From positions 664,344,938-664,385,437 of the forward strand of contig NC_081414.1 of NCBI RefSeq assembly GCF_030272615.1: a DNA stretch of 40,500 nucleotides, read 5' to 3'. Of the stretch, positions 30,901 through 39,985 are shown in pieces. Made by a program: the position numbers and the translations under genes. Position 1 is the first letter of the stretch. The number at the start of each line of letters is the position of its first letter. This DNA is from Cryptomeria japonica. Lineage: Eukaryota > Streptophyta > Pinopsida > Cupressales > Cupressaceae. The notes beneath the pieces are model-generated. The model had not been told where the DNA came from. It ran no database searches and worked only from the letters and a program-made list of their open reading frames with translations.

Positions 30901-32626
30901 GTTTGCCAACTGGCACAATATTGGAGATCCATTCTGCATAATCAATTGGTCTAATGAAACCAACATCCAGGAGTTTCTTGAGTTCTGTTTTGACTAGCAC
31001 GGCAATCTGAGGATGCATCTTACGAAGCTTCTGCTTGACAGGTTTGGCTCCTTTTGCTACTGTGAGATGATGCATGACTAAATCAGGATCAAGCCCAGGC
31101 ATGTCTGCATATGACCACGCAAAGTTGATCTGACGCTGTTGGAAGAACTCTATAAATTGAGGTTGTTCCTCTGGAGTGAGAAGAGATGCCAAATGTATGA
31201 TATGAGGGTTTTCAGGAGTCCCCACATTGTATTCATTGGTTTCCTCGATAAGAATCATGGATCGTTCCTGTTGTGTACTAGCAGGGAGAATGTCAAACCC
31301 TTCATCCTCAGGCGCCTCAGAGAGGTTTTCACCATTGGATACGCTCTTTCTTTTTACTTTTGTTGGATCAAACAGTGCCACAATGTGGTTTTCACTGGAA
31401 GATCCATGTTTTAATGTTATATTTTTGCAGCTGAAGGGTTTGGCATCCACCTCGAAGTATGCTGCGCTATTAAGTTCAATGGCGAATCCAGCTTTGTGAT
31501 CCCCGCTTGGTAGATTATCCCTTAATTCCAAAAAGTCAATGATAGCCTCATCATTTTGGAAGAGGTCAAGACATGGGGGATTTGGTTGGTTCCATTCGAT
31601 GAGTTCAGGGTGGATAATGGGCATTACTTCATCGATTAAGTTAAGTGCAGGAGATGTATCAGTGAGGGTTAAGACAGTGTGGTGAAGGTCGTTGATGGTA
31701 CTCTCCCTATCAGAATCTGGCGTAGGATGAGACGTAGGGTCTGTGGAAGATGTTTCCAGCTCAGGTACCCAAGTGGTCTTTATCTGTGCTTCTCCGTAAA
31801 CAGGAATGTCTTTGCGGGGTGGAGGTGGTGATGTGTCTTCCTCATCTGAAGTGTTAAGTTGCATTGAATCGAATTCCCACTCATGTGAGTCGGTCTCTGA
31901 ATCACTCTCCAGCATCCGATTGCTATACCATACTGGGATGTCTTTGGAGTTAAACACGGCAGGTGTGATTGGTTTATGTATCCTTGTAGTGATCGGTGCT
32001 GCAGGAATTGTGATGGGGTTTAATGGATTTGTCACTGGAAGTATCGGTAATGGTGACTCAGTGGCTTCTGCTGGAACTACTGGTGCCATAGATGCTGCTG
32101 CAGGTTCCAATATAGTTGCTGCTACAAATGGTGTTGTTGATGGGATTACTGGTTCGTTTGGTGGGATGATTGGCATTGTAGATAGTTGCGGTGGAGTTGT
32201 GAGCCTTGATGGGGCAATGGCAATATTGCTTGATGGTGCTTTGATTATGAAAGGTGTCCTCTTTACAGTAGGTGGGAAAAATAGTTTGCTAGGTTTTCCT
32301 TTAAATCTGAGTTTAGGAAGGATCTCTTTTTCAAAGCCTAGGCCTGTATTACCTTTGGGCTTGAACTCTGGCAGCAGTGGTTCATGTCGTCCTTGTTTGC
32401 AGTATCCCAAAGCACTCTGACCATCATACCCCATTCTTTGCATAATGAGGAGGCCTTTGCCATACTGTTCTGTAGGAAGTGTAACTCGCGGTTTGTCAGT
32501 GGTGATGGGATCTTTATAGATCCAGTCCGCTAGGTCCTCATCTTGTGTTTCTTCCTCTTGACTCTTTCCAAGGATGAAAGGCGTTAAGGCACATGCTGGC
32601 GTGATTAGTGGTTGCTGGAACAACTG
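27959..32626 (-). CDS. pol: Inner pol: G-patch, RT, RNase H, archaeal-type RNase H, integrase
   Basis: Open for 1555 codons after the UAG. Numbered from the TTG at 32623: G-patch-like domain about 53-97; polar, Pro-rich linker to about 530; RT about 540-720 with YVDD at 681-684; RNase H about 820-945; second RNase H about 973-1095 (D977, E1016, D1039, D1089); integrase zinc region H1202, H1209, C1240, C1243; core D1272, D1333, E1369 (D-x35-E); GPY/F module at 1515-1519. All catalytic residues are present. No ATG lies near the start, and it is in frame with gag-pro, so it is probably made by UAG readthrough or from a spliced RNA rather than by its own start. It copies element RNA to DNA and inserts it. 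Confidence 0.96.
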   Translation of the reverse strand, partial: QLFQQPLITPACALTPFILGKSQEEETQDEDLADWIYKDPITTDKPRVTLPTEQYGKGLLIMQRMGYDGQSALGYCKQGRHEPLLPEFKPKGNTGLGFEKEILPKLRFKGKPSKLFFPPTVKRTPFIIKAPSSNIAIAPSRLTTPPQLSTMPIIPPNEPVIPSTTPFVAATILEPAAASMAPVVPAEATESPLPILPVTNPLNPITIPAAPITTRIHKPITPAVFNSKDIPVWYSNRMLESDSETDSHEWEFDSMQLNTSDEEDTSPPPPRKDIPVYGEAQIKTTWVPELETSSTDPTSHPTPDSDRESTINDLHHTVLTLTDTSPALNLIDEVMPIIHPELIEWNQPNPPCLDLFQNDEAIIDFLELRDNLPSGDHKAGFAIELNSAAYFEVDAKPFSCKNITLKHGSSSENHIVALFDPTKVKRKSVSNGENLSEAPEDEGFDILPASTQQERSMILIEETNEYNVGTPENPHIIHLASLLTPEEQPQFIEFFQQRQINFAWSYADMPGLDPDLVMHHLTVAKGAKPVKQKLRKMHPQIAVLVKTELKKLLDVGFIRPIDYAEWISNIVPVGKPKGGIRICTDFRDLNKACPKDDFPLPNIDIIVDLTAGHAMLSLMDGFSGYNQIKIAPEDQHKTAFTCPWGTYCWNVMPFGLKNAGATYQRAMTTIFHDMMHTIMEDYVDDLLAKSLTREGHLHILDKIFDRLEQYHVRLNPKKCVFGVTSGKLLGYIVSSKGIEVDPAKVKAIMDMPPPRNISQLRTLQGRLQSIRRFIAQLADKCHPFTHLLHKNIRFQWDDRLQQAFQALKDYLMNPPLLMPPDPSRPLLLYISATSTALGVLLAQHNAEGKECAVYYISRTLVGYELNYTPIERACLAVILAATKLRHYLLTHKVQLIAKIDPLKYLLSKAALTGRLAKWVMILSEFDIEYVDRKAIKGQVIADQLADAPLIGDHPLISNFPDEEIFMITKVQPWKLYFDGSYTRHGSGAGILFITPQGDSIPKSYRLTFPCTNNIAEYEALITGLRLAIQWKLKELQVYGDSQLVIRQATDEYQTKDDKLMSYKQMVDNLKTSFTTITFEQIPRDQNRAADAMATIASLLDLPQNSTRYEFLVEQLCIPAYDIPESEMICCLVGSESPWYGEFYTYLRDHTLPPNQSNNQRKTFIRQTARYTIIAETLYRRNLDGTLLRCLEQGEITKALEEVHEGICGTHSSGPSLAKKIMRAGYYWPSMEKDSYYFVRKCKKCQVHGDLIHAPAQELQPITTPWPFCQWGLDLVGKIHPSSSNGHKFIITAIEYFTKWIEAVPLTQVTGKQIASFILNYIICRYGVPMSIVTDNGLPFKNQDVRELCEKFHIQHRFSTPYYPQGNGQAEASNKNILRILKKTVNDAGRDWHVQLNPALWAYRTSIRTPTGATPYSLVYGAEAILPIEVEIPSLRVSLHNLIDDEAYRVSRLQDLELLDEKRQAAYNHLKAYQQRMSRSYNHRVRSRTFEVGDLVLRENPRNQPNREHQGKFESNWLGPYVVTAVFGSGAYQLATSEGEPLTDPINSMHLKRFYT

Positions 32627-32629
32627 CTA
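32621..32629 (-). promoter_or_regulatory. In-frame UAG at the gag-pro/pol junction, candidate readthrough signal
   Basis: The frame reads CCA TAG CAG TTG, with gag-pro before and pol after in the same frame. Readthrough sites of the tobacco mosaic virus type are UAG-CAR-YYA; here CAG fits and TTG differs only in the last base. The related outer copy has CAA at the TAG position. In Ogre elements a stop plus intron lies at this same junction, so splicing is the alternative. Confidence 0.6.
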
Positions 32630-35245
32630 TGGTTTACCATGTGTTCTAGGAGAAATGGGCATTTGTCCCACACAAAAGAGCTGACTCAAGTTATATTCTC
32701 CAGGACCTTCCTCTGCTACTTTCATCTTTAGCTTTTCTTGCTTGGGCATAGGGGTGTTTGAACTGGCAAGAGAGGCGGGATTTATATATGATGTGGAGGA
32801 AATGGCTTCTCTATTATTAGGAACGGTAATCTCTGGTTGATGGCTGATATTATGGCAAAATGCAAAGGGATTTGCATCGCCCAGGATTGTGATCTCTGCA
32901 CCGTTATGTGGGAACTTGATACATTGATGGTAGGTAGATGGAACGGCTTGCATGGCATGTATCCAAGGTCTCCCTAATAATAGATTATATGGCAGAGGAA
33001 GGTCCAGAACCTGACAAATTATGTGTTTTACCACAGGGCCCACTCGGATTGGTAGTACCACAGCTCCTTTGGATGAACGCTCTGCATCATCATAGGCTTT
33101 GATGGTGATCTTCTTACGAGGATCCACTGATTCTATTGCATATCCCAATGCTGTGACCAACTGAAGTGTGCAAATGTTTAGGCCTGCTCCATTATCGATC
33201 AAGACTCGCTTGATCCTGTGTTGGTTGACAAAGCCTTCAATGTGGAGTGAGGCGTTATGAGGTTGCTGGAAGGAAGAGTTATCACTTTCAGAAAAAGTGA
33301 GACAAGGTGATGACTTTAGACTTCCAACCATGGCTTGAAATTGGTCCATATTTAGATTTGCAGGGACTGACGCCTCTTGGAGTGCTTGATCCAAGATTGT
33401 TTTATGAGAGGGCGACAGACGCAAAAGCTCCAAAATGGATATAAGTGCAGGGGTTTTGTCTAATTGTTCCACAAGATTGTACTGCTTTGGGACGGAGGTG
33501 GTGCCTTGTGGAGCTGCCTTGATGGTGACCTTGCCACGACGTGTAACAACATTGCAATTTGAAGTGGGATTTTTGAAGGTGATAGTTGCAATTTGTTCAC
33601 TGGCATCATACAGGTGATTGACAGTGTAATTATACGCAGCTTGCGTATAATCAGTGGTATCAGGACCTCGTCTAGAAGTGGAAGGTCCCCTTTGATCTTG
33701 TGATGGAAGTGGATTCTTGAACATCTGATGATCATTATTGGTTGTTTTTGGGTCATGCCCTTCAATTTCAATTTCTCCTCGGTCAATAAGATCCTGAATG
33801 AGATCTTTCAATCGGTGACAATTACTTGTTTTGTGTCCTCTTCCTTGATGGAATTCACAATGTTCAGTATCTCTCCACCATGCCGGTTTGACCTGAGGCT
33901 CATAATTTGATAACTTAGGTAGAGTGATCAAATTCTGAGAAATGAGTTGTCGCATCACTGTTTCAATGGGTTCCCCTAAGGGAGTGTATGTGCGTTTTTG
34001 TTTTTGTGGACGAGGTCTTGGTTCATCATGAGATGTGATGCGAGCTTGATTGGAAGGAACATTTGTGTTATTCTGAGGTGGAGGATTTTGTCCTGCAAAT
34101 CGAACCACAGGTTGTGCATTTTGGATAGTCCGAGCATCCACAACTCCATCGTTGACGATATTCTTATTCTTGTTCCAGAAGTTCGGTTTATCGCTATTGA
34201 AGCGCGGGCGAGGACCATCTTTTGGTTCATTAAAGATTTTGATGAGTCCTTTTTTGATGAGTGCCCTTTCACATTTTATACCTTTGGTGATCATATCGTT
34301 AAAAGAGTCTGTGTCTTTGACATCCAGGTGAAATTCCATTTCTTCGTTTAAGTTGGAAATGAAAATTTCCACTAGTTCTTGTTCAGGTAACTGAAGAGAA
34401 CGTCTGCTAGACATTTGGCGCCATCGTTGCAGGAATACTGAGAATAATTCACCTGGTTTTTGTTTGGTGTTGCATAGATCAGCCATGGTGATGTCGCGTT
34501 CAATGTTATGAGAGTAATGAGATAGGAACTTCTGGATGAGTTCCTCAAATGTTCTAATGCCACCTGGAAGTCGGGAAAACCATGATGTGGTTGTTCCTCC
34601 CAAGCTTTGGGGAAAAAGGCGCATTAGGTATGTGTCCTCATAAGCTACTTCAAGACAAGCAGAATGAAATTCTCGGACATGATCACGGGGATCCCCCTTT
34701 CCTCTATATTTTTCAAATTTGGGTGTTTCAAACCCGCGTGGAAAGGGTGGCATATAAAGATTCCTATCAAATGGATAGGGACAGATGTCGTTAAGTGAGA
34801 ATTGACTGGTCTTAACACCACTATGAAGTTGTTGGGCGAGATTCTCGACTTGTTGCCGCAACATCTCCATTTCATTTGGAGGAGGAGGTGGTGGGTTACC
34901 TTGAGGGATGTTATATCTGATGTGATTTCTACCTCTTTCCTCCTCATGGCGACTTTGTCTTTCTGATGCTTGTCTTAATTGGGCAAGATCAAAGTCTGAG
35001 GGGAGTTTGGCTCCTTCTTGAGCGAGTCTTAAAAAGTGAGCATCCGCATTGCTCCTTAATATTTCATCAAATAATCTGTTAAAATGAGGGTTATGTTGAA
35101 CCCTTTCGATTGTTGAAGGAGTGGGAGTACTTGGGTTTTCATCATTCCTAGTTCCTCCAAGTACTTCTTGAAATTCATTGAGGTTGTCCTCTTCTTCCTC
35201 AATTTCTATTTCTCGCTGCCTTGATCGTGATCGGGTTTGAGCCAT
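32627..35245 (-). CDS. gag: Inner gag-protease polyprotein
   Basis: 872 residues from the ATG at 35245. Basic and acidic N-terminus (1-60); gag core about 175-290 (PKFEKYRGKGDPRDHVREF, MRLFPQSLGG); a C-x2-H-x4-H-x4-C knuckle at C463, H466, H471, C476, a form also found in other Tat gags; a conserved region of unknown role about 590-640; aspartic protease about 668-790 with D684-N-G-A687 at the active site and LLLGRPW near 755-761. Asn after the catalytic Asp is unusual (Ser, Thr or Gly is common; the outer copy has Gly). Ends at the TAG at 32629-32627. It forms particles and cuts the polyprotein. The 872-residue frame is intact. Confidence 0.95.
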   Translation of the reverse strand: MAQTRSRSRQREIEIEEEEDNLNEFQEVLGGTRNDENPSTPTPSTIERVQHNPHFNRLFDEILRSNADAHFLRLAQEGAKLPSDFDLAQLRQASERQSRHEEERGRNHIRYNIPQGNPPPPPPNEMEMLRQQVENLAQQLHSGVKTSQFSLNDICPYPFDRNLYMPPFPRGFETPKFEKYRGKGDPRDHVREFHSACLEVAYEDTYLMRLFPQSLGGTTTSWFSRLPGGIRTFEELIQKFLSHYSHNIERDITMADLCNTKQKPGELFSVFLQRWRQMSSRRSLQLPEQELVEIFISNLNEEMEFHLDVKDTDSFNDMITKGIKCERALIKKGLIKIFNEPKDGPRPRFNSDKPNFWNKNKNIVNDGVVDARTIQNAQPVVRFAGQNPPPQNNTNVPSNQARITSHDEPRPRPQKQKRTYTPLGEPIETVMRQLISQNLITLPKLSNYEPQVKPAWWRDTEHCEFHQGRGHKTSNCHRLKDLIQDLIDRGEIEIEGHDPKTTNNDHQMFKNPLPSQDQRGPSTSRRGPDTTDYTQAAYNYTVNHLYDASEQIATITFKNPTSNCNVVTRRGKVTIKAAPQGTTSVPKQYNLVEQLDKTPALISILELLRLSPSHKTILDQALQEASVPANLNMDQFQAMVGSLKSSPCLTFSESDNSSFQQPHNASLHIEGFVNQHRIKRVLIDNGAGLNICTLQLVTALGYAIESVDPRKKITIKAYDDAERSSKGAVVLPIRVGPVVKHIICQVLDLPLPYNLLLGRPWIHAMQAVPSTYHQCIKFPHNGAEITILGDANPFAFCHNISHQPEITVPNNREAISSTSYINPASLASSNTPMPKQEKLKMKVAEEGPGEYNLSQLFCVGQMPISPRTHGKP

Positions 35246-37930
35246 TTTGTTTGCAAGTTTGTTTTGAAGTTGATTGAAGATGATGATGAGTTGGTGATGA
35301 AAGATTGATGATTGGTGATTTGTGTTGTATGGGGATCTCTAGCACTTTTAAGGTAGATGTAACCGAAATTCCTTTCTTTGAATTGCTTGTTTGTTTGATA
35401 AGTTTGGATGTGATAAGGTGTAGAGAAATCTGAGATGTGTTACAGATTTTGACTACCTAGCAATGAGAGGATTCACTCATGAACTAGTTTTAACCTGCGT
35501 AGATGTGTCTCTTAGGATGAGCTTATCCTAGATGTAGAAACAATCTAAAAGTGATGTGATGTGTTTGATTTCAAGCAATATCTAAAAAGGAATCTTGGGA
35601 CAAGAACCTCTTAATGTTTTGAGAGTTGGGATGGATTGATGATGAAGTGATGATGTATGAGTGAGATGATGGATGTTTTGTTTTTAACTTCAATAAAAAC
35701 TCTGTGTCACAAATGGGACAAACTCTACCTCTTCCCTTTCAGGCGTTGGTGGCATTTCTCGAGCTGTGTTGTAGGTGATACAGATGTTTGGGAAGAAGTT
35801 GGGATTAATCTTTCCTCCTTGATTTTTGTGATAACTCAGAGCCCTATATTGCATAAAAGCTCTGCGGTTCAATGATTCTGAATCAAACTCGTTTGTTTTA
35901 CCTTGAAGATAGAGACGCATGCGATGTAGAAAGACTCTATGTGAGACAAAGATTTGTCTATTGATATAGAAGAATTTCCTCCTTTTGATCAAAGCCTTTG
36001 AGCTTAGTGGTCTCCTTTTCAAGGTGATATTCTGATGACACTTCTTCTTTCGCAAGATGTGAAGAATGGTCATAAAATGTGATTCTTCGTTGTTGGCACT
36101 GTGTTTTTGGTATTTTTGGTTGTGTTGACAGATGTTGGATGAATACTTTGTTTTTGGGATTGATTTTCTGATTTTTCTTTGACAAGAAAACAAAGCAAGC
36201 ACACAAACACAAGAATGTTGCCTCAAAGGCACAAATGAGTATGGGTCTAGATCAACCCAATTCTTGGACTTGTTTTTGACCCTTCCTTTAGATTTATTTT
36301 AAGGTGTATTTCCAAAGCCTGAAGTCGGCTCAATTCGCACTAGGTCTGTAAAACGAACACACTTCAAACACTTTTTATCCCTAAGGTCAAATGGCCAGTT
36401 GTGATAAATTTAGCCCACATCTTGATATTTCTTCGACTTTGGTACTACATACCTTATGAATCCCGCCGTGGCAGGTAAGGATGTGATATACTAAGTCTTG
36501 CACGAGCATAACAAATAGATGATCCCTATGATGGGGGAGTCACCACTTGTATCAAGCCACAAGTGACCTTTCAAAAAGCTATGTTTCTACTCAAGGAAAT
36601 ATGTATGGTGAGTATCTTGGGAGCAAAACCATCTATGCTCTTGCACTAAATTATACCTCAAATATCCTCAATCAATAGAACAGGTGGGCTACTACTTAAA
36701 GGTGTTTAGTCATGTTCGATGGCTTTGGACATAAGTTCATTCTGCAGTGACTCACTTAAGAGCCTTGTAACTGGTGGTGGGGCCCATTTGTCCTTTCGGC
36801 CAGTTACACTGTAGGAACAGCTATACCCAAGGCTACAGCTTTCGCTCACACCTGATTTCTATAGCGGCTCGAAGGATTTACCGCTCAAGGTCGTTCCCAA
36901 GAGTGATGTGTCTCTTGGCAGGCCTCTCTTAAAAAGATAAAATTTTGAGTGTTACTAACACTTTTCTCTTGCACCTAGGACCACGAAAGCCAAGGGAGAG
37001 GATAGTGTGTGTTAGAAGTAGGACCACTCGACCAACTCTTTGCACAAGTGTGCCAAGCACGAAAAACACTTGTTCTTTTTAATCTGTCATTGCAATGTGA
37101 TCTAACTATTTGGAGATGTTGCTCCAACAATCATGGTGTTCTTTTTAATTTTCAAAGGCAATTGTTTGAGTAAACTAGAATTTGAAAATCCTGGTCAACT
37201 TAATGAAAAACACGTTTGCATGAAGTAAAATTGCTTTGAAAATGAGACAAGTTGATTGTGAATTTTATTTGCACCAAAAATGGAAGTGTGGATTGTGAGT
37301 TTTATCTTGATGCAAGAAATAAAATTTGCCTTGTTGATTTTAAGCACCAAAACGAAGTTTGTTTCCTAACTTGCAAAAAAAATAAAGTTGTTTTTGTATA
37401 AGTTTGTGGTTCTTTTTACCTTTGAACAATGAAATTCTTTTTAAGAGCCCCAAACAAATGTGTGATTCTTTTTTAAAAGCCCAAATTTGAAATGTGAAGT
37501 TAATTTTAAACCAAAATAAAAAGTGAATTCATTTTTAAAACCAACTTCAAAAACAAGTTAGTAAAAAATATAAATCTACTCTTTAATCTAATTTAAATCT
37601 GCACAAAAGAGAAAAATAGTTAGTAAAATCTGCCTATTTGGTGGGCTTCTACAAGCCTAAATTTTTTTATTTTTTTTTTGGTTACAAGGTGATTTGTACA
37701 ACGTTTTGTTACAATAGCGCTAGTCTGCGTTTGAACAGAGGCACTATTTAACACAAACGTATTAAAAGAAAGGGAAAGACAGAGAAGGGAAAAGCACTGA
37801 AACAGGGGGAATAGCGCCAAAATAATGCCAAACGCACCAAAACAGTGTCAAAATCGCAACCTGTGTGACATTTTCAACATTCAAACATGTTATTGGTTAA
37901 AAAAAAAAAATGATCTTTTTGGTGTTTGGA
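35246..37930 (-). other. Leader of the inner element
   Basis: 2.7 kb between PBS and gag. Mostly non-coding with T- and A-rich runs; one 180-codon frame is listed separately. None of the 22-bp, 54-bp or 42-bp arrays of the outer leader is seen here. Confidence 0.6.
35690..36232 (-). CDS. Possible extra ORF in the inner leader, unrecognised
   Basis: 180 codons in the same direction as gag, ending 445 bp before the gag ATG. The product is basic and Ser/Asn-rich with several Cys near the start (VCVLALFSCQRK) and an acidic tail (PPTPEREEVEFVPF). I recognise no domain. Extra ORFs upstream of gag are known in Tat/Ogre elements, but this could equally be a chance frame in AT-rich sequence; no strong start context is visible. 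Confidence 0.25.
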   Translation of the reverse strand: MPLRQHSCVCVLALFSCQRKIRKSIPKTKYSSNICQHNQKYQKHSANNEESHFMTILHILRKKKCHQNITLKRRPLSSKALIKRRKFFYINRQIFVSHRVFLHRMRLYLQGKTNEFDSESLNRRAFMQYRALSYHKNQGGKINPNFFPNICITYNTAREMPPTPEREEVEFVPFVTQSFY

Positions 37931-37948
37931 TTCACGTCGGGTTCACCA
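37931..37948 (-). other. Primer binding site of the inner element
   Basis: On the minus strand TGGTGAACCCGACGTGAA starts 2 nt after the 5' LTR. Identical to the outer PBS at 7914-7931. tRNA not identified. Confidence 0.85.
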
Positions 37949-37950
37949 AA

Positions 37951-39822
37951 TGATGCTCTGCAAAAAGGATTAGAAAATCTGTTTGATGGCAATACACACA
38001 AGAGCACAAGAAACAAACGTTAGTGTTAGCAACAAAAGATTATCCTAAACAGGCATATCAAGAGAGATATTAAGCATGAAATAGAAAGCATATAAACATA
38101 GAATGAAATAGCTAATCAAGATGCTCATAGTTGCTCCTCCCTTGTTCCTCTCCTCTCCAAGTCCCAAATGAGTGTAGCTCTCAGCAGCTTTTTGCACTAT
38201 GGATGCTTATGGAGGATTGAGATTTAATACTAAGCTTCAAATATGAAATGAAAAGCTAAATACTATGCTAGAGTAGATAGTGATGCTATGAAAAAGCTCT
38301 ATGCTAATGCCAGTATAACAACAATACTCTAAAATGCTTCTCCTTTTGCTTGAGGAGAAGGGTTCTATTTATAGAAGAAATAGGGAAATGAAGGGTTAAG
38401 ATTGAGCAATCTTAACAAGGGTTAGGATTGAAAGTTGGGGATCCATGTGCACAATTGGCACCAATAAAATGGTGACAAGTTTCAACATAGGATTGGGTTG
38501 AGAGAAGAGGTTGGAGGCATTAAAGGCCTGAGAAGACCTCATGGTTATCTAGAAGGTAAGGGTCAAGCCTAAATTAGGATTACCCACTGGATTAGGAGTT
38601 AATGCAAGGATAAACCTTTGTGCAAATGATTAAGAGATAATCATGGTCAAAGCATTAAAGGCTTGATGAGACCCTTGGGTTGGGTAGAGGTTGAGTCAAA
38701 ACAAATGTTTTAACCATGTGGGAGGGTTTGAGGTAACCATTAATGGTTATTGGAGACTTTGGGGATTAAGTGGTTGAAGGTTGAAAGCCTTCAATGGTTA
38801 TCAAAGACTTTGAGCCATTTAGTGGTTGAAGGTTGGAAGCTTTCAAAGGTTATCCAAGACTTTGAGGGTTAATTTGTTGAACACACAAAGCATTAATTGC
38901 TTTTCAAAGACTTTGGAGTCTTTGAGAAGTGACTCCAATTTGCTTAGGAATGTGACAATATTTAGGGGATGGATTAGGCTAATTAGGAAGGGTTTAGAAG
39001 AATCTAGAAGGGGTTTAGGCATACAAGTGGATTTTGTAGGAAAATGCAAGTGGGAGAAATTTTGGTATTTTCAATTAAAATAAAATCATTTATTTCAATT
39101 AAATGGTGTAATTTGCATTTGGATAAATATTCAAATAAATATTAATTTATTTAAATGAGAAAAATGAAGATAAAGCATTTAAAATGCTTGAAGACTTTGA
39201 GGGAAACCATTAAAGGCTTGAAGACTTTAAGGAAAACCATTAAAGTCTTAAGAAGACTATAGAAGGAAGCCATCAAGTTTGAAGACTTTAAAGCCATCAA
39301 GTTTGACTACTTTAAGGGAAACCATTAAAGGTTTCAAGTGGGTGAGGATAAATAGGATTTTAAATAAATAATTTATTTAAAATAGTTGTGCAACTTGCTT
39401 TTGTAGGAAAATACAAGTGGGTGGAGGATAAAGGTGATTTAAATAAATTATTTATTTAAAATAATTGTGCAACTTGCATTTGTAGGAAAATGCAAGTGGG
39501 TGGAGGATAAAGGTGATTTAAATAAATGTTAATTTATTTAAATGTGAGAGGTGGGATTTTGGGGGAATTTAAATAAATATTAATTTATTTAAATGTGAGA
39601 GAAGATTTAATTAAATAAATATGATTTATTTATTTAATTAATAGTCTGAATTTGGTTAAGTGAATTAAATCAAATAAATTGAATAATTTATTTAATTAAT
39701 AGGAGAAGAGGGTTAAGATGAATTAATTAAATATTAATTTAATTAATTATTAATTGATGGTTAAATAATCAAATAAATACTAAGTATTCATTTAATTAAG
39801 TGGACAGATTTATGTGACTACA
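37951..39822 (-). repeat. 5' LTR of the inner element
   Basis: Same 1872 bp as 23722-25593. On the minus strand the U3 start is TGTAGTCACATAAATC at 39822, and the end GCATCA borders the PBS. The 79-bp duplication lies at about 39359-39540. Confidence 0.97.
38365..38373 (-). promoter_or_regulatory. TATA box of the inner 5' LTR
   Basis: TATAAATAG on the minus strand, about 1450 bp into the LTR, is the classic plant TATA form. It predicts a transcript start near 38335-38345, U3 of about 1.48 kb and R-U5 of about 0.4 kb. The same box is at 24136-24144 in the 3' LTR. Confidence 0.7.
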
Positions 39823-39827
39823 ACCTC
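39823..39827. other. Target site duplication, right copy (ACCTC)
   Basis: Directly follows the inner 5' LTR. Pairs with GCCTC at 23717-23721, with one mismatch. Confidence 0.7.
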
Positions 39828-39972
39828 AATTTTTGAATTTTTTGACCACCTTTTTCGAGGGGGCATATTTACACTATACAGTGGTACCAAGGCATACTAG
39901 GGCAAAAATTTTCATTTTCTTTGAAACAATGTTTTCATTTTCTTCAAAACGATGTCATTTCGACTTTGTCTC
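39828..39972 (+). other. Last part of the outer internal region
   Basis: Contains TCGAGGGGGCATA and TTTCTTTGAAACAATG, words also found just before the PPT of the inner element. This proves that the outer element resumes here. Confidence 0.75.
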
Positions 39973-39985
39973 AAAAAGGGGCAAA
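39973..39985 (+). other. Polypurine tract of the outer element
   Basis: AAAAAGGGGCAAA directly before the 3' LTR start TGCAGACACC. Confidence 0.85.

Larger units (their letters stand above)
23722..39822 (-). mobile_element. Inner Tat-lineage Ty3/gypsy retrotransposon, full length and young
   Basis: 16,101 bp on the minus strand: 5' LTR (39822-37951), PBS, 2.7-kb leader, gag-pro (35245-32627), one UAG, pol (32626-27959), 2.4-kb 3' region, PPT, 3' LTR (25593-23722). Both LTRs are 1872 bp; every stretch I compared is identical. Both ORFs are complete with all catalytic residues. Two RNase H domains and no chromodomain place it in the Tat lineage (relatives: Ogre, Retand). It may still be able to move. 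Confidence 0.95.

Noticed and set aside
31806-32420. 204-codon plus-strand ORF rich in Gly, Val and Ser
   Set aside because: It lies antisense to the Pro/Thr-rich linker of the intact inner pol; its composition is just the mirror of that low-complexity region.
32623-32623. Pol starting independently at the TTG
   Set aside because: TTG starts are not expected for a plant nuclear pol, and the frame continues upstream to the UAG, so readthrough or splicing is more likely.
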